Below, one piece after another: positions 9,782 through 18,620 of a DNA stretch of 64,000 nt (positions are counted from its first letter, which is position 1; every line of letters starts with the position of its first letter). The notes beneath the pieces were generated by a model. The model worked only from the letters and a program-made list of their open reading frames with translations, searched no databases and was not told the origin of the DNA. This stretch comes from Actinoalloteichus hymeniacidonis (GTDB taxonomy: Bacteria; Actinomycetota; Actinomycetes; Mycobacteriales; Pseudonocardiaceae), in assembly GCF_014203365.1 (NCBI RefSeq), contig NZ_JACHIS010000001.1:6242208-6306207 (forward strand), read 5' to 3'. The position numbers and the translations under genes are program-made.

Positions 9782-11020
9782 GTGACCTGGCAGGAAGAGG
9801 CGCAGAAGCTGGACACGGATCTTGCGACGGGCCGGATCTCTGCCGAGGAATACCGCGCGCGCAGAGACCAGCTGCAGCCAGGCGGTCCATCGGGCACCAC
9901 AGGCACCCCCCAGAGCACAGGCCGTGAGGCCCCCTCGTCGATGGAGTCGACTCAGTTGATAGGCCCCAATTCAGAGAACGAGCAACGGCAGGGCGGCGCT
10001 ACCCCTCCGAGCGATGCAACCCAGGTAGTTCGCCATGATTGGCAACAACAACCCGGTGGTCAAGCAGGCCAGAGCGACGCCGACCGCACCCAGGTGGTGC
10101 GTGTCAACCAGCCGCCGCAGGGCGGTTATCCGCAGCAGCCGCAGGGCTACCCCGGCCAGCAGCCGCCGCCATCGCCCCCCGGTGGGTTCCCGCAGGGCGG
10201 CGGTTATCCCCCGCCCCCTGGTGGTGTGACCCAACCGCCGTGGGCAGGAGGCGACAGCCAACCGCCGTGGGCGGGCTCCGATCTACCCCCGCTGCCGAGC
10301 AACTCCTCGGACAACTGGATCCGGCAGGGTCCGGAGGCCTTCGAGAGCGATGGCGGCGGCAAGGGTCCGAAGATCGCAGGGATCATCGTGGCCGTCGTCG
10401 TGGTGATCGGTCTCGCCGTCGGCGCCTTCTTCCTGTTCGGCAACAGCTCGAACGAGCCAGAGGCCAGCGGCGGCACCACGCAGGGCGATGGCGATAACTC
10501 CGGCGGCGGTGGTAACGACGCGACGGAGGAACCCGAGCCGCCGCGCGACCCGATGCTGCCCGCCGACATCGGCGGTGCGCAGGAACTCGACAAGGCGCAG
10601 ATCACCGACTACGCCGGGATCCAGGGCATCCGGACCCTGACCGAAGGCGAGGACGAGGCCTTCACCACCGGCGGCGCGACCGACGCCAGGGCCTTGGTCT
10701 CCAACTTCGAAGAGGACGGCACCCAGGTCGTCATGTTCGTCGTGCAGATGCCGGATGAAGAGGCGGCGGCCCAGACCCGCGACCAACTCGGGACCCTGCA
10801 GGAGAACTACGGCCTCGAGATCCGCGATGGCGAGACCCCAGGCATCAACGAGGCGTGGAACGTGGCCGAGGACGGCGACGAGTCGATGGTCCGTGCGCAC
10901 TACGTCAGCGAGGACCTGTTGGTCCGCATCCAGGTTCGCGGCGTGAGCGAGAGCACCGTCGTCGAACGGTACGAGGCAGTTCTCGAGGACCAGGTGGTGG
11001 CGCAGGTGCCGAATGAGTGA
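9782..11020 (+). CDS. Single-pass membrane protein with short amino-terminal helical domain (paralogue)
   Basis: A 412-residue protein starting at a GTG with a GGGGG-rich site upstream; another in-frame GTG lies 21 bases earlier. VTWQEEAQKLDTDLATGRIS matches the opening of the protein at 8090. A Gln/Pro/Gly-rich linker (QQPQGYPGQQPPPSPPGG) leads to one membrane helix at about 197-220. A Glu/Gly-rich stretch and a folded extracellular domain of about 150 residues follow. The stop overlaps the start of the glycosyltransferase gene by eight bases, so the two are translationally coupled. That ties this unknown protein to glycan synthesis or its sensing. Confidence 0.8.
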   Translation: MTWQEEAQKLDTDLATGRISAEEYRARRDQLQPGGPSGTTGTPQSTGREAPSSMESTQLIGPNSENEQRQGGATPPSDATQVVRHDWQQQPGGQAGQSDADRTQVVRVNQPPQGGYPQQPQGYPGQQPPPSPPGGFPQGGGYPPPPGGVTQPPWAGGDSQPPWAGSDLPPLPSNSSDNWIRQGPEAFESDGGGKGPKIAGIIVAVVVVIGLAVGAFFLFGNSSNEPEASGGTTQGDGDNSGGGGNDATEEPEPPRDPMLPADIGGAQELDKAQITDYAGIQGIRTLTEGEDEAFTTGGATDARALVSNFEEDGTQVVMFVVQMPDEEAAAQTRDQLGTLQENYGLEIRDGETPGINEAWNVAEDGDESMVRAHYVSEDLLVRIQVRGVSESTVVERYEAVLEDQVVAQVPNE

Positions 11021-14000
11021 TGGCGTGACCGCGGTCGCCTGCACGATCGTCGCGAAGAACTATCTCCCCGCCGCGCGTGTACTGGCGCAGTCGTTCCGCG
11101 AACACCATCCCGAGCACGAATTCGTGATCGCGGTGATCGACCGGGAACACGGCGAGGAGCAGGACGAGCACGCCACGATCGTCGGACCGGACTGGTTCGG
11201 GATCACCGACGAGGACTATCTGCGGATGGCCACCTCGTACACGGTGATGGAGCTGGCCACCGCGGTGAAGCCCTATCTCCTGCGCACGCTGCGGGAGCGG
11301 GCGGACGTCGCCATCTACCTCGACCCCGATATCCAGGTCTTCAGCCCGTTCGGCGAGGTCGTCGAGCACGCGTCGACGAAGTCGATCGTGCTCACGCCGC
11401 ACACTCTGGAGCCGATCCCGCAGGATGGCCTGGAACCCGATGACGCCGTCATCATGGGCACCGGGATCTACAACCTCGGTTTCATCGCGGTCGGCGCGGG
11501 CTCCGAGGGCTTCCTGGACTTCTGGGCTTCCCGGCTTCGCCACGACGCGATCGCCGCGCCGGAACAGCAGTTGTTCACCGACCAGCGCTGGGTGGATCAG
11601 GCGCCCGCGTTGTTCCCGCACTACATCTGGCGGGATCCGGGCCTCAACGTCGCGTACTGGAATGTCTGGCAGCGGCCCATCGAGCAGACCTCGACCGGTG
11701 GCTGGACCGCCGCCGGTCGGCCGCTGCGGTTCTTCCACTTCAGCGGCTACCGGCCGGAGAAGCCCTGGCTGTTGACGTTCCACTGCGCCCGCAAACCCCG
11801 CACCCTGCTCTCCGACCACCCCGCGTTGCGGGCGCTGTGCGACGGCTACGGGCAGGCATTGCTGTCGGCCGGTTACGCGGACTCCGTGGAGTCGGTGCCC
11901 TATCGCTACAACACGCTCGCGGACGACACTCGCATCACGCCGATCATGCGGCGGGTGTTCCGGGCGGGCTGGATCAAGTCCGAACGCGCCAAGAAGAAGC
12001 CGCCGCCCGCGCCGCCGCACGCCTTCGGTGTCGACGGTGGGCAGGCCTTCCGCGACTGGCTGACCGCGCCCGACGATGCGCAGCAGGCCGCCGCCGGGCT
12101 CAGCAGATGGACGATGGCGGTCTGGCAGAACAGACCGGACCTCCAGATCGCCTTCCCGCAGCCCTGGGGTGCCGACGCCGAGGGTTACCGACACTGGTGC
12201 GTGAACTCGGGCGTTCAGGAGAAGCAGATCGCCCCGTGGGCCCTGCCGACGGCCGCGCCGAAGACCATCGCGCCGCTGGACCGGTTCGGCGTCAACCTGC
12301 TCGGCTACCTGACCGCCGAACTCGGGCTCGGCGAGATGGCTCGGATCGTGCACGACGCGATCAGCCACGCCGACATCCCGATCGCCGCCGTCGTCGAGGA
12401 CGAGCTGGTCTCCAACCGGACCGACCTCGATGCCCCGGACACGCTGGGCGATCCCCGGTTCCCGGTCAGTCTGATCGCGGTCAACGCCGATCAGCTGCCC
12501 GCCGTGAGCTCCACCCATGCCGCCGCGGTCAAGGGCCGCTACCGCATCGGGTTGTGGGCCTGGGAGCTGGAGGAGTTCCCCGAGTCGCTGCACGGCTCGT
12601 TCGACCTCGTCGACGAGATCTGGACGGTCAGCGAGTTCTGTCGGGAGGCGATCGCGCGGCACTCTCCGGTGCCGGTGCGCACGATCCCGGTTCCGGTACG
12701 CGACCCGGGTGCCCCGATTCGTCGGGACCGGGAAGAGGGCGAGAAGACCCGCTTCCTGTTCGCCTTCGACTTCAACAGCGTCGGCGAGCGGAAGAATCCT
12801 TGGGGCCTGGTGACGGCGTTCCAGCGTGCCTTCCCGGATCGCTCCGATGTGCAGCTCACCATCAAGGCCATCAACGCCGCCCTGCATCCCGAGGCGGCCG
12901 AACGGCTGCGCTCGGTGGTGCAGGCCGACGCGCGCATCGAGCTGTTGGAGCGCTACCTCCCGGTCGACGAGCTGCGCCAGCTCTACGCGGACAGCGACTG
13001 CTATGTGTCGCTGCACCGCAGTGAGGGTTTCGGGTTGACCGTCGCCGAGGCGATGATGTTGGAACTCCCGACCATCTCCACCGACTATTCGAGCACCACC
13101 GAGTTCCTGAACTCGGAGTTCGGTTGGCCTATTCCGCACACGATGACCACGGTCGGACCGCGTTGCGAGCCGTATCAGGCATCGGCGATCTGGGCCGAGC
13201 CCGATCTGGACGCCGCGGCCAAGGCGATGCGCGAGGTCGCCGACGATCCGGCGGAGGGCCGTCGACGGGGTCGTGCCGCACGGGCCCACCTGCTTCGGAC
13301 CCGCAACCTCGACATCACGGCCACGTGGATGCGGGAACAGCTCGAACGGGCCTACGCCAGTTGGCAGGGCCGGGGAGACGAACCGGAGAAGCCCACCGAG
13401 AAGACCAGTCCGATGGAACCGTTGCGGCAGGCCCGCGAGGCATTGCGCTGGCGGGCCGACACCGAGATGCCCTCGCGTAATCCGCTGGCTCCCGCCATGC
13501 GGCGCGCGGTGCTTCGGGCGGTCGACCACTACGACGTCCACCAGCGTCGGGTCCTCGGCGCGGTGACCGACGGCGTCGAGAGCAGCCTGCAGGCCGCACA
13601 CGACCGGATCGACGACCTCACGGGTCGGATCGCCGAGCTGCACCAGCGGCAGGTCGTCGACGTCGACGAGATCAAGACCGAGGTTCGGACGGTCGCCACT
13701 CGCATCGGTGAAGCCCGGCGGGATCAGGACGAGGTCCTGAATCGGCTGGAGACGAAGCTGGACCGGCAGATCGTCGAGTCCGAGCAGATGTGGGCCGATC
13801 ACGGGACGACCCAGGCTGGGCATACCGAGGAACTGGAGGGACTGCGCAAGCGCGTCGAGGCGAGCAGCGAACAGCAGTTCGCCATGTTCACCGAGCGGGA
13901 TCAGCGTGCCGACCACCTGGACATCGAACTCGCCCAGGCCCAGCGCGACCTGGAGGCACTGCACGCGCTCATCGCGGCCCGGCACACCGAGATCCCGCCG

Positions 14001-14750
14001 GGGTCGGAGGTGGTGGTCTGCGACGCGGGCGCGCTGCTGATGCCCGCCGACGAGATCGTCATGCCGTGGATTCGGCATCACCGCAGCTGGGAGCTGGATG
14101 AGGCCGAGCTGATCGCCCGGCTGGCGGGCGATGGGACGTTTCTCGACATCGGCGCGCACGTCGGTTACCACTCGCTGCGGCTGCTGACCAGGAACCCGTC
14201 GCATCGGGTGATCACGGTCGAGGCGAACCCGACGACGGTCGAGTACCTGCGCCGCAACATCAACGCGAACCTCGCGCCTGCCGCAGCCGATCGCGTGATC
14301 GTGTTGCCGGTGGCCGCGTGGGACACTGCGACGAAGTTGTCACTGCTGGCCGCCGATCCCGTCAACAGCGGCGACTATCGGGTGAGCGAGTGGGCCGAGG
14401 ACCGGTCGGTGACCGTTCCGGCCGTCGCCCTCGGCTCGCAGCCGGAGGTCACCGAGCATCGGATCTCGCTGATCAAGGTGGACCTGCAGGGCCGGGATCA
14501 CCGGGCGTTGGCCGGTCTGCGCGACCTGCTCGGCCGGGATCACCCGCACGTGGTGTGCGAGTTCTGTCCCGAGCAGATCGAGGAACTCACCGACGATCCG
14601 AGGACCGTGCTCGCCGAGTATCGATCCCTCGGCTACCGCATTCGCAGTGTCGCGGGAGTCGAGCAGGTCGATGACGAAGCGATCATCGAGGACGCTCGGG
14701 CCAGCAGCACAGGGTTCTCCACCCTCTGGCTGGATCCCTCGGCGCCCTGA
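11013..14750 (+). CDS. Multidomain glycosyltransferase with carboxy-terminal FkbM methyltransferase
   Basis: A 1245-residue protein with three catalytic parts in one chain. Residues 1 to about 330 look like a nucleotide-sugar transferase with a metal-binding DPD in YLDPDIQVF near residue 102. Residues about 420-800 form a GT-B (GT4) enzyme: FAFDFNSVGERKNPWG near 585 and EGFGLTVAEAMMLELPT near 670, the donor-binding Glu region. A helical, probably coiled-coil stretch (about 850-985) leads to an FkbM-type methyltransferase at about 1000-1245. FLDIGAHVGYHSLRLL near 1043 is its S-adenosylmethionine motif and VEANPTTVEYLRRN follows. It probably builds and O-methylates a surface or secreted glycan. 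It is co-transcribed with membrane proteins on both sides. Confidence 0.88.
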   Translation: MSDGVTAVACTIVAKNYLPAARVLAQSFREHHPEHEFVIAVIDREHGEEQDEHATIVGPDWFGITDEDYLRMATSYTVMELATAVKPYLLRTLRERADVAIYLDPDIQVFSPFGEVVEHASTKSIVLTPHTLEPIPQDGLEPDDAVIMGTGIYNLGFIAVGAGSEGFLDFWASRLRHDAIAAPEQQLFTDQRWVDQAPALFPHYIWRDPGLNVAYWNVWQRPIEQTSTGGWTAAGRPLRFFHFSGYRPEKPWLLTFHCARKPRTLLSDHPALRALCDGYGQALLSAGYADSVESVPYRYNTLADDTRITPIMRRVFRAGWIKSERAKKKPPPAPPHAFGVDGGQAFRDWLTAPDDAQQAAAGLSRWTMAVWQNRPDLQIAFPQPWGADAEGYRHWCVNSGVQEKQIAPWALPTAAPKTIAPLDRFGVNLLGYLTAELGLGEMARIVHDAISHADIPIAAVVEDELVSNRTDLDAPDTLGDPRFPVSLIAVNADQLPAVSSTHAAAVKGRYRIGLWAWELEEFPESLHGSFDLVDEIWTVSEFCREAIARHSPVPVRTIPVPVRDPGAPIRRDREEGEKTRFLFAFDFNSVGERKNPWGLVTAFQRAFPDRSDVQLTIKAINAALHPEAAERLRSVVQADARIELLERYLPVDELRQLYADSDCYVSLHRSEGFGLTVAEAMMLELPTISTDYSSTTEFLNSEFGWPIPHTMTTVGPRCEPYQASAIWAEPDLDAAAKAMREVADDPAEGRRRGRAARAHLLRTRNLDITATWMREQLERAYASWQGRGDEPEKPTEKTSPMEPLRQAREALRWRADTEMPSRNPLAPAMRRAVLRAVDHYDVHQRRVLGAVTDGVESSLQAAHDRIDDLTGRIAELHQRQVVDVDEIKTEVRTVATRIGEARRDQDEVLNRLETKLDRQIVESEQMWADHGTTQAGHTEELEGLRKRVEASSEQQFAMFTERDQRADHLDIELAQAQRDLEALHALIAARHTEIPPGSEVVVCDAGALLMPADEIVMPWIRHHRSWELDEAELIARLAGDGTFLDIGAHVGYHSLRLLTRNPSHRVITVEANPTTVEYLRRNINANLAPAAADRVIVLPVAAWDTATKLSLLAADPVNSGDYRVSEWAEDRSVTVPAVALGSQPEVTEHRISLIKVDLQGRDHRALAGLRDLLGRDHPHVVCEFCPEQIEELTDDPRTVLAEYRSLGYRIRSVAGVEQVDDEAIIEDARASSTGFSTLWLDPSAP

Positions 14751-14753
14751 CCG

Positions 14754-15800
14754 ATGGCCTCGGCAGAGCTTCACGCGACACAGGACGATCCAGGCAGGAC
14801 GACCGCCCGCGACTCCGCAGCACTGAGTGTGCTCGGCGCCGTGGGCGTCGTCCTCGTCCTGTACAGCTACCTGGTCGCGGTGTGGCCCAGCCGCCAGGGC
14901 GAGACGTTCGGTGTGGTCTCGCTGCTGCGGCGTTGGGTGAACGAACCGATGGGCATCGGATCCGACTTCGGTTTCCTCGGGACGGCCCTGATCTTCCTGA
15001 TCGCGGGCTATCTCGGGGCCCGCTCGATGGACGTCGAGCCACTCGGGCGCTTCGTCCTCCGGCTGCTGGTCACCTTCGCGGCCTTGGCGCTGGTGACGTC
15101 AGGCCTGGTGTTCCTGGCGGGCCTGGCAGGCGGCGAGGCCTACCGGGGTTCCGGTCTCGAACTCGGACCCGACCCCAGCTCCGGGTATTTCCTGCTCATC
15201 ATCTCGCTCTTCGTGTTGAGCGCACTGTTGTGCAGGCCGCTGGCGCGCATCCATCCCGCCTGGGCCGTCGCCGCGCAGATCGTGGTGTCCTCGGTCCCGG
15301 TGTTCCTCGGTGCTGGCGCCGAAGGCCTGCCGCGTTCGTTGAGCCTGCAGTTCGCGTTCCTACCGATCCTGATCATCGGCCAGCTCGCCTGGTCGGTTCG
15401 CACGGCACGGATGCCGCTATGGCTCGCCGTCGTGCTGGGGATGGCCGCGTTCCAGGTGATGGCCTGGGCCGAGCGCTCCTATCATGAGCTGCTGCCATGG
15501 TGGTATCCGTTGAGCGCGGTGTTCGCGATGCTGTTCTTCCTGTTGTTGCTCAACCATCCGCCCCGCTTCGGTCTCCATGCGGTGTTCGGTTGGTTGTTCG
15601 ATCGTCGATATCCGGCGTTGTTGTTCACCGTGACCCTCGGTTGGGCGACACTGTCTCTATTGGGTCCGGTGGTACCGACCGGTCTTGCCGTGCTCGCGTC
15701 GCTGCTCATTACCCTGGCGGCGGCGGATGGGTACCACCGCCTGATAGAGAAGCCGCTGCGGCGACTACTCGTGCGAGGTCGCCCGCCGCAAGGCGCGTGA
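14754..15800 (+). CDS. Multi-pass membrane protein, acyltransferase-3-like
   Basis: The ATG lies three bases after the preceding stop, so the gene continues the glycan operon. The 348-residue protein has about ten hydrophobic helices. The layout resembles the acyltransferase-3 proteins at 5753 and 15838 (AFLPILIIGQLAWSVRTARMP matches their LFIGQLISL region; the end has HRLIEKPLRRLL). However, the opening Arg and His of that family are not present in recognisable form (VLGAVGVVLVLYSYLVAVW). It may be a degenerate or specialised acyltransferase, or a partner of one. The assignment to the family is moderate. Confidence 0.72.
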   Translation: MASAELHATQDDPGRTTARDSAALSVLGAVGVVLVLYSYLVAVWPSRQGETFGVVSLLRRWVNEPMGIGSDFGFLGTALIFLIAGYLGARSMDVEPLGRFVLRLLVTFAALALVTSGLVFLAGLAGGEAYRGSGLELGPDPSSGYFLLIISLFVLSALLCRPLARIHPAWAVAAQIVVSSVPVFLGAGAEGLPRSLSLQFAFLPILIIGQLAWSVRTARMPLWLAVVLGMAAFQVMAWAERSYHELLPWWYPLSAVFAMLFFLLLLNHPPRFGLHAVFGWLFDRRYPALLFTVTLGWATLSLLGPVVPTGLAVLASLLITLAAADGYHRLIEKPLRRLLVRGRPPQGA

Positions 15801-15837
15801 GGCAACGGCCGTATCCGACGACGTGGGGATTGTTGAC

Positions 15838-17088
15838 ATGACGGCGCGGCCGGGCAGTGGATCCGCCCAGCACACTCGTCGGCCCCACCCGCAGGATGCG
15901 ATCACCGAGGTGATCCCGGTACAGGAACCGATCACCGAGGTGATCCCGGTCCCGGCGGGTCTCGGCGCGACACCGGCTGATGCGCCCAAGCGGAAGCCGG
16001 TCAAGAAGGGCTACCACGCGGGATTGGACCTGCTTCGGGTCCTGATGGCCATCGCCGTGGTGTACACCCATCTGACGATCTGGGTGTCGTCCAACGAGAT
16101 CCTCTGGCCGGGGCACACGATCGTCCACCGGGGGCTCACCACCCCGTTGAACCTCAACCTGAACCTTTCATTCGTCGGCGTCGGCGCGTTCCTACTGATC
16201 AGCGGCATCGTGATCACCAAGGTGGCCGACCGCGAATCACCGACCCGCTTCATGGCCAGGCGGCTGATCCGCATCCTGCCCGCCATGTGGCTCGTCGTGA
16301 TCGTGATGTACTTCCTGGTTCAGGAAGGGCTGGTCAACGCCGAGGGCGGCGAGCCGGGTCAACCCGTTGACCTGCTGGCGAATCTGACGCTGGGAGCGTA
16401 TTTCGAGACCCCCTCGGCGATCCTGCTCGGCGTGACCTGGACCCTCATCGTCCAGCTGATCTTCTACACCTATGTCGCGCTGACCATTCCGCTCTTACGG
16501 CGTTATCCCTGGTTGCCCGCGTTGCTGGGCGCCGCGTTGGTCTCGATAGCCCAGTCCTGGGCTGCGGCCGAGCAGAACACCGGGATCGTCAACTTCCGAA
16601 TCGGGATGTTCACCAGCTATCTGCCGGTGTTGTTCATCGGGCAGCTCATCTCGCTCGGTCATACCCGACGCATCCCGATTCCGGCAGCCATCGCACTGGG
16701 CAGCACGCACTTCATGCTCTTCCTCAGCGCCGACCTGTTCCAGGACTACATCACCACCGGCGTGGCCCACAGCCGGACACTGCTGTTGCTGATCATGGTG
16801 GTGCTGCTGGTGATGAACAGCACCGGCAGGCTGGCCACCTCGCCGTTGATCTCGGCGATCTCGAAACGGTCGTACAGCATCTACCTGGTGCACACGGCGT
16901 GCATCTATCCGATCATGGGGCTGATGACCTCGACCTACGGCGTCGGACTCGCGATCGTGACCTCGTTGGCAGCCGTGGTCGTCGCCACCGAACTGCTGCA
17001 TCGCTGTATCGAGATGCCACCGGTGCGACTGCATCGACGATTCGAGCGGTACCTCGACGGACGCCGGGGTGTCCGCCGCGCAGGTTGA
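15838..17088 (+). CDS. Acyltransferase-3 family membrane protein (OafA-like)
   Basis: About 416 residues. An ATG at 15838 is chosen with GTGGGG upstream; a GTG five codons earlier is possible. A polar amino tail of 55 residues contains the duplicated words AITEVIPV and PITEVIPV. The catalytic helix YHAGLDLLRVLMAIAVVYTH follows with the family's Arg and His, then about ten helices, SYSIYLVHTACIYPI near the end and a short basic tail. It is a close paralogue of the protein at 5753. As the last plus-strand gene of the block it probably decorates the glycan made by the upstream transferase. Confidence 0.87.
   Translation: MTARPGSGSAQHTRRPHPQDAITEVIPVQEPITEVIPVPAGLGATPADAPKRKPVKKGYHAGLDLLRVLMAIAVVYTHLTIWVSSNEILWPGHTIVHRGLTTPLNLNLNLSFVGVGAFLLISGIVITKVADRESPTRFMARRLIRILPAMWLVVIVMYFLVQEGLVNAEGGEPGQPVDLLANLTLGAYFETPSAILLGVTWTLIVQLIFYTYVALTIPLLRRYPWLPALLGAALVSIAQSWAAAEQNTGIVNFRIGMFTSYLPVLFIGQLISLGHTRRIPIPAAIALGSTHFMLFLSADLFQDYITTGVAHSRTLLLLIMVVLLVMNSTGRLATSPLISAISKRSYSIYLVHTACIYPIMGLMTSTYGVGLAIVTSLAAVVVATELLHRCIEMPPVRLHRRFERYLDGRRGVRRAG
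15900..15950 (+). repeat. Two 21-base direct repeats inside the acyltransferase gene
   Basis: Bases 15900-15920 and 15930-15950 are identical. Each contains the inverted pair ATCACC/GGTGAT. They encode the duplicated ITEVIPV words in the cytoplasmic tail of the acyltransferase. Confidence 0.9.
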
Positions 17089-17091
17089 CGC

Positions 17092-18402
17092 CTAGGAGAT
17101 CGGGTTGGCGCCCAAGTCGGCGGTGATGCGGTCGATCATCTCGGATTCGAGGAACGGTGCCGTGCCACCGACCAGGTTGCGCTCGACGACCTCGATCACG
17201 ATCGTCTCCTGACCGATGAGCATGTCGATCACCGACCTCGGGTCGTCGCTGAGCGTTCCGTAGTACTGCAGGGTCACGTCGCTGAAGAAGCCCGACACAT
17301 AACGGCTGCTGGCGGCGAGGAAGGAGTCACCGATGATCGCGGTGCGATCGGTGTTCATCCCGGCGAGGGGGCCGACGGAGAAGTGCTCCGGTTCGTCCAG
17401 GCGGTAGTTCAGTCCGTGGGTGTTGTCGGTCTGGCCGTCCGGGCGGATCCGATAGGTCATGCCCGCGCGTTGTTCCTTCTGGCCCAGCAGCACCGGGAGA
17501 TCGGCGTCGCTCTCCCAGATCTCGTGCTCATCGGTGGTGACGGCTGCGGTGGAACCGGGTTTCAGCTCTTCGGCGACCTCGGTGAGCATCGTGATGGCGC
17601 CCTCGTCCATCCAATGCGAGTCCAAGGGGTAGTAGATGGGCCTGCCCAGTTCCGCGCTTCTCTCCCGCAGCGGCTCGCGGAGGTCGATGGCGTCGGTCGC
17701 CTCGGGCAGCTCATTCCAGAACTCGGTGGCCGCCTCGGTGGCGCAACGCTTGCCCGCGTAGTCCTCCGGAAGATGCTCCGGCACCGCCGTGGTCTTGTCC
17801 GGCGCGATCACCAAAACGAATTCCCGGCCGGAGGCCTCGATCCCGGTGCGAAGCCGCTGTAGCGCGTCGATCACCTCGTCGAGGGACCGCTCCCGGTTGC
17901 ATCGGCTGTCGACGTCGGAGCCGAGATAAAGCCAGCCATCGCTGCCCTCGATCACGTTCGGGTAGGCGATCCGGCGGTCATCATCGCCGCCCGGGCCGGG
18001 GGTGATCGGGCCGCTGCCCGCGTCGTCACCGCCGTTCAGGGAGACCGACTCGCCGAAGACGACGTGGCTGACCGTGTCGGCGGCGTTGATGGCCGATTCT
18101 CGAAACGGCAGATAGTCGATCGACCACTGCGGGAACTCGGTGAAGAAGCCCCAACCGTGCATGATGTTGGGGAAATCGACCAACGCGCGGTTCTCGATCT
18201 CGGTGGCCCGCGAACCGAGCAGGAAGCTGAACACCGGGGCGCCGAAGAACAACAGTGCCGCGAGCAGCGCTAGCAACTGCCTGCCGCCATGCCGGGGACG
18301 GTAGAGATCGTGTTCCTTCGGCAGCCACGCCTCGTGCACCTCGGGAAGCCGCACACGAGGAATCGGTGCTGTCTGCTCGACCCCGGGCCTGGACATGTTC
18401 AT
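17092..18402 (-). CDS. AlgX/AlgJ-like SGNH-fold O-acetyltransferase-type protein, membrane anchored
   Basis: A 436-residue protein converging with the acyltransferase, with only three bases between their stops. An ATG two codons in (18396) has the better ribosome binding site. A cytoplasmic tail of about 40 residues precedes one membrane helix (LLALLAALLFFGAPVFSFLLG), so the rest lies outside. GSDGWLYLGSD and VIAPDKTTAVPEHLP are typical of the AlgX/AlgJ family. The SGNH catalytic features are visible as AIIGDSFL (Ser) and PLDSHWMDEGA (Asp-His). Such enzymes place acetyl groups on exported polysaccharides after an MBOAT or acyltransferase-3 protein delivers them, which fits the two membrane acyltransferases next door. 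Confidence 0.85.
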   Translation of the reverse strand: MNMSRPGVEQTAPIPRVRLPEVHEAWLPKEHDLYRPRHGGRQLLALLAALLFFGAPVFSFLLGSRATEIENRALVDFPNIMHGWGFFTEFPQWSIDYLPFRESAINAADTVSHVVFGESVSLNGGDDAGSGPITPGPGGDDDRRIAYPNVIEGSDGWLYLGSDVDSRCNRERSLDEVIDALQRLRTGIEASGREFVLVIAPDKTTAVPEHLPEDYAGKRCATEAATEFWNELPEATDAIDLREPLRERSAELGRPIYYPLDSHWMDEGAITMLTEVAEELKPGSTAAVTTDEHEIWESDADLPVLLGQKEQRAGMTYRIRPDGQTDNTHGLNYRLDEPEHFSVGPLAGMNTDRTAIIGDSFLAASSRYVSGFFSDVTLQYYGTLSDDPRSVIDMLIGQETIVIEVVERNLVGGTAPFLESEMIDRITADLGANPIS

Positions 18403-18620
18403 ACCCTAACGGGGGACCGACATCGGTTCGGGCGGTTCCATCCGGTTCTGCGGCGAAACCCCCGACATGCTGCGGAATTCCGCCGTCATCGGTGGGGATG
18501 GCATCCGCTCCTCGACACCGGCGCCCCACCCAAACGATGTGTCGAGACCGGTCATCGGCCTCGACACCCCGTCCGCTTCATCCCCCGACAGGCCCGGCCG
18601 AGCCTGCTTCCGTGGCGGGA
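18403..18620. other. Intergenic region upstream of the AlgX-like gene
   Basis: About 220 bases between two minus-strand genes. It separates the Asp-rich PepSY gene from the AlgX-like gene and probably carries the latter's promoter. I see no strong terminator or operator. Confidence 0.4.

Noticed and set aside
10905..14204. Minus-strand frame of 1099 codons opposite the glycosyltransferase
   Set aside because: Antisense shadow; the plus strand has clear domains and a coupled start.
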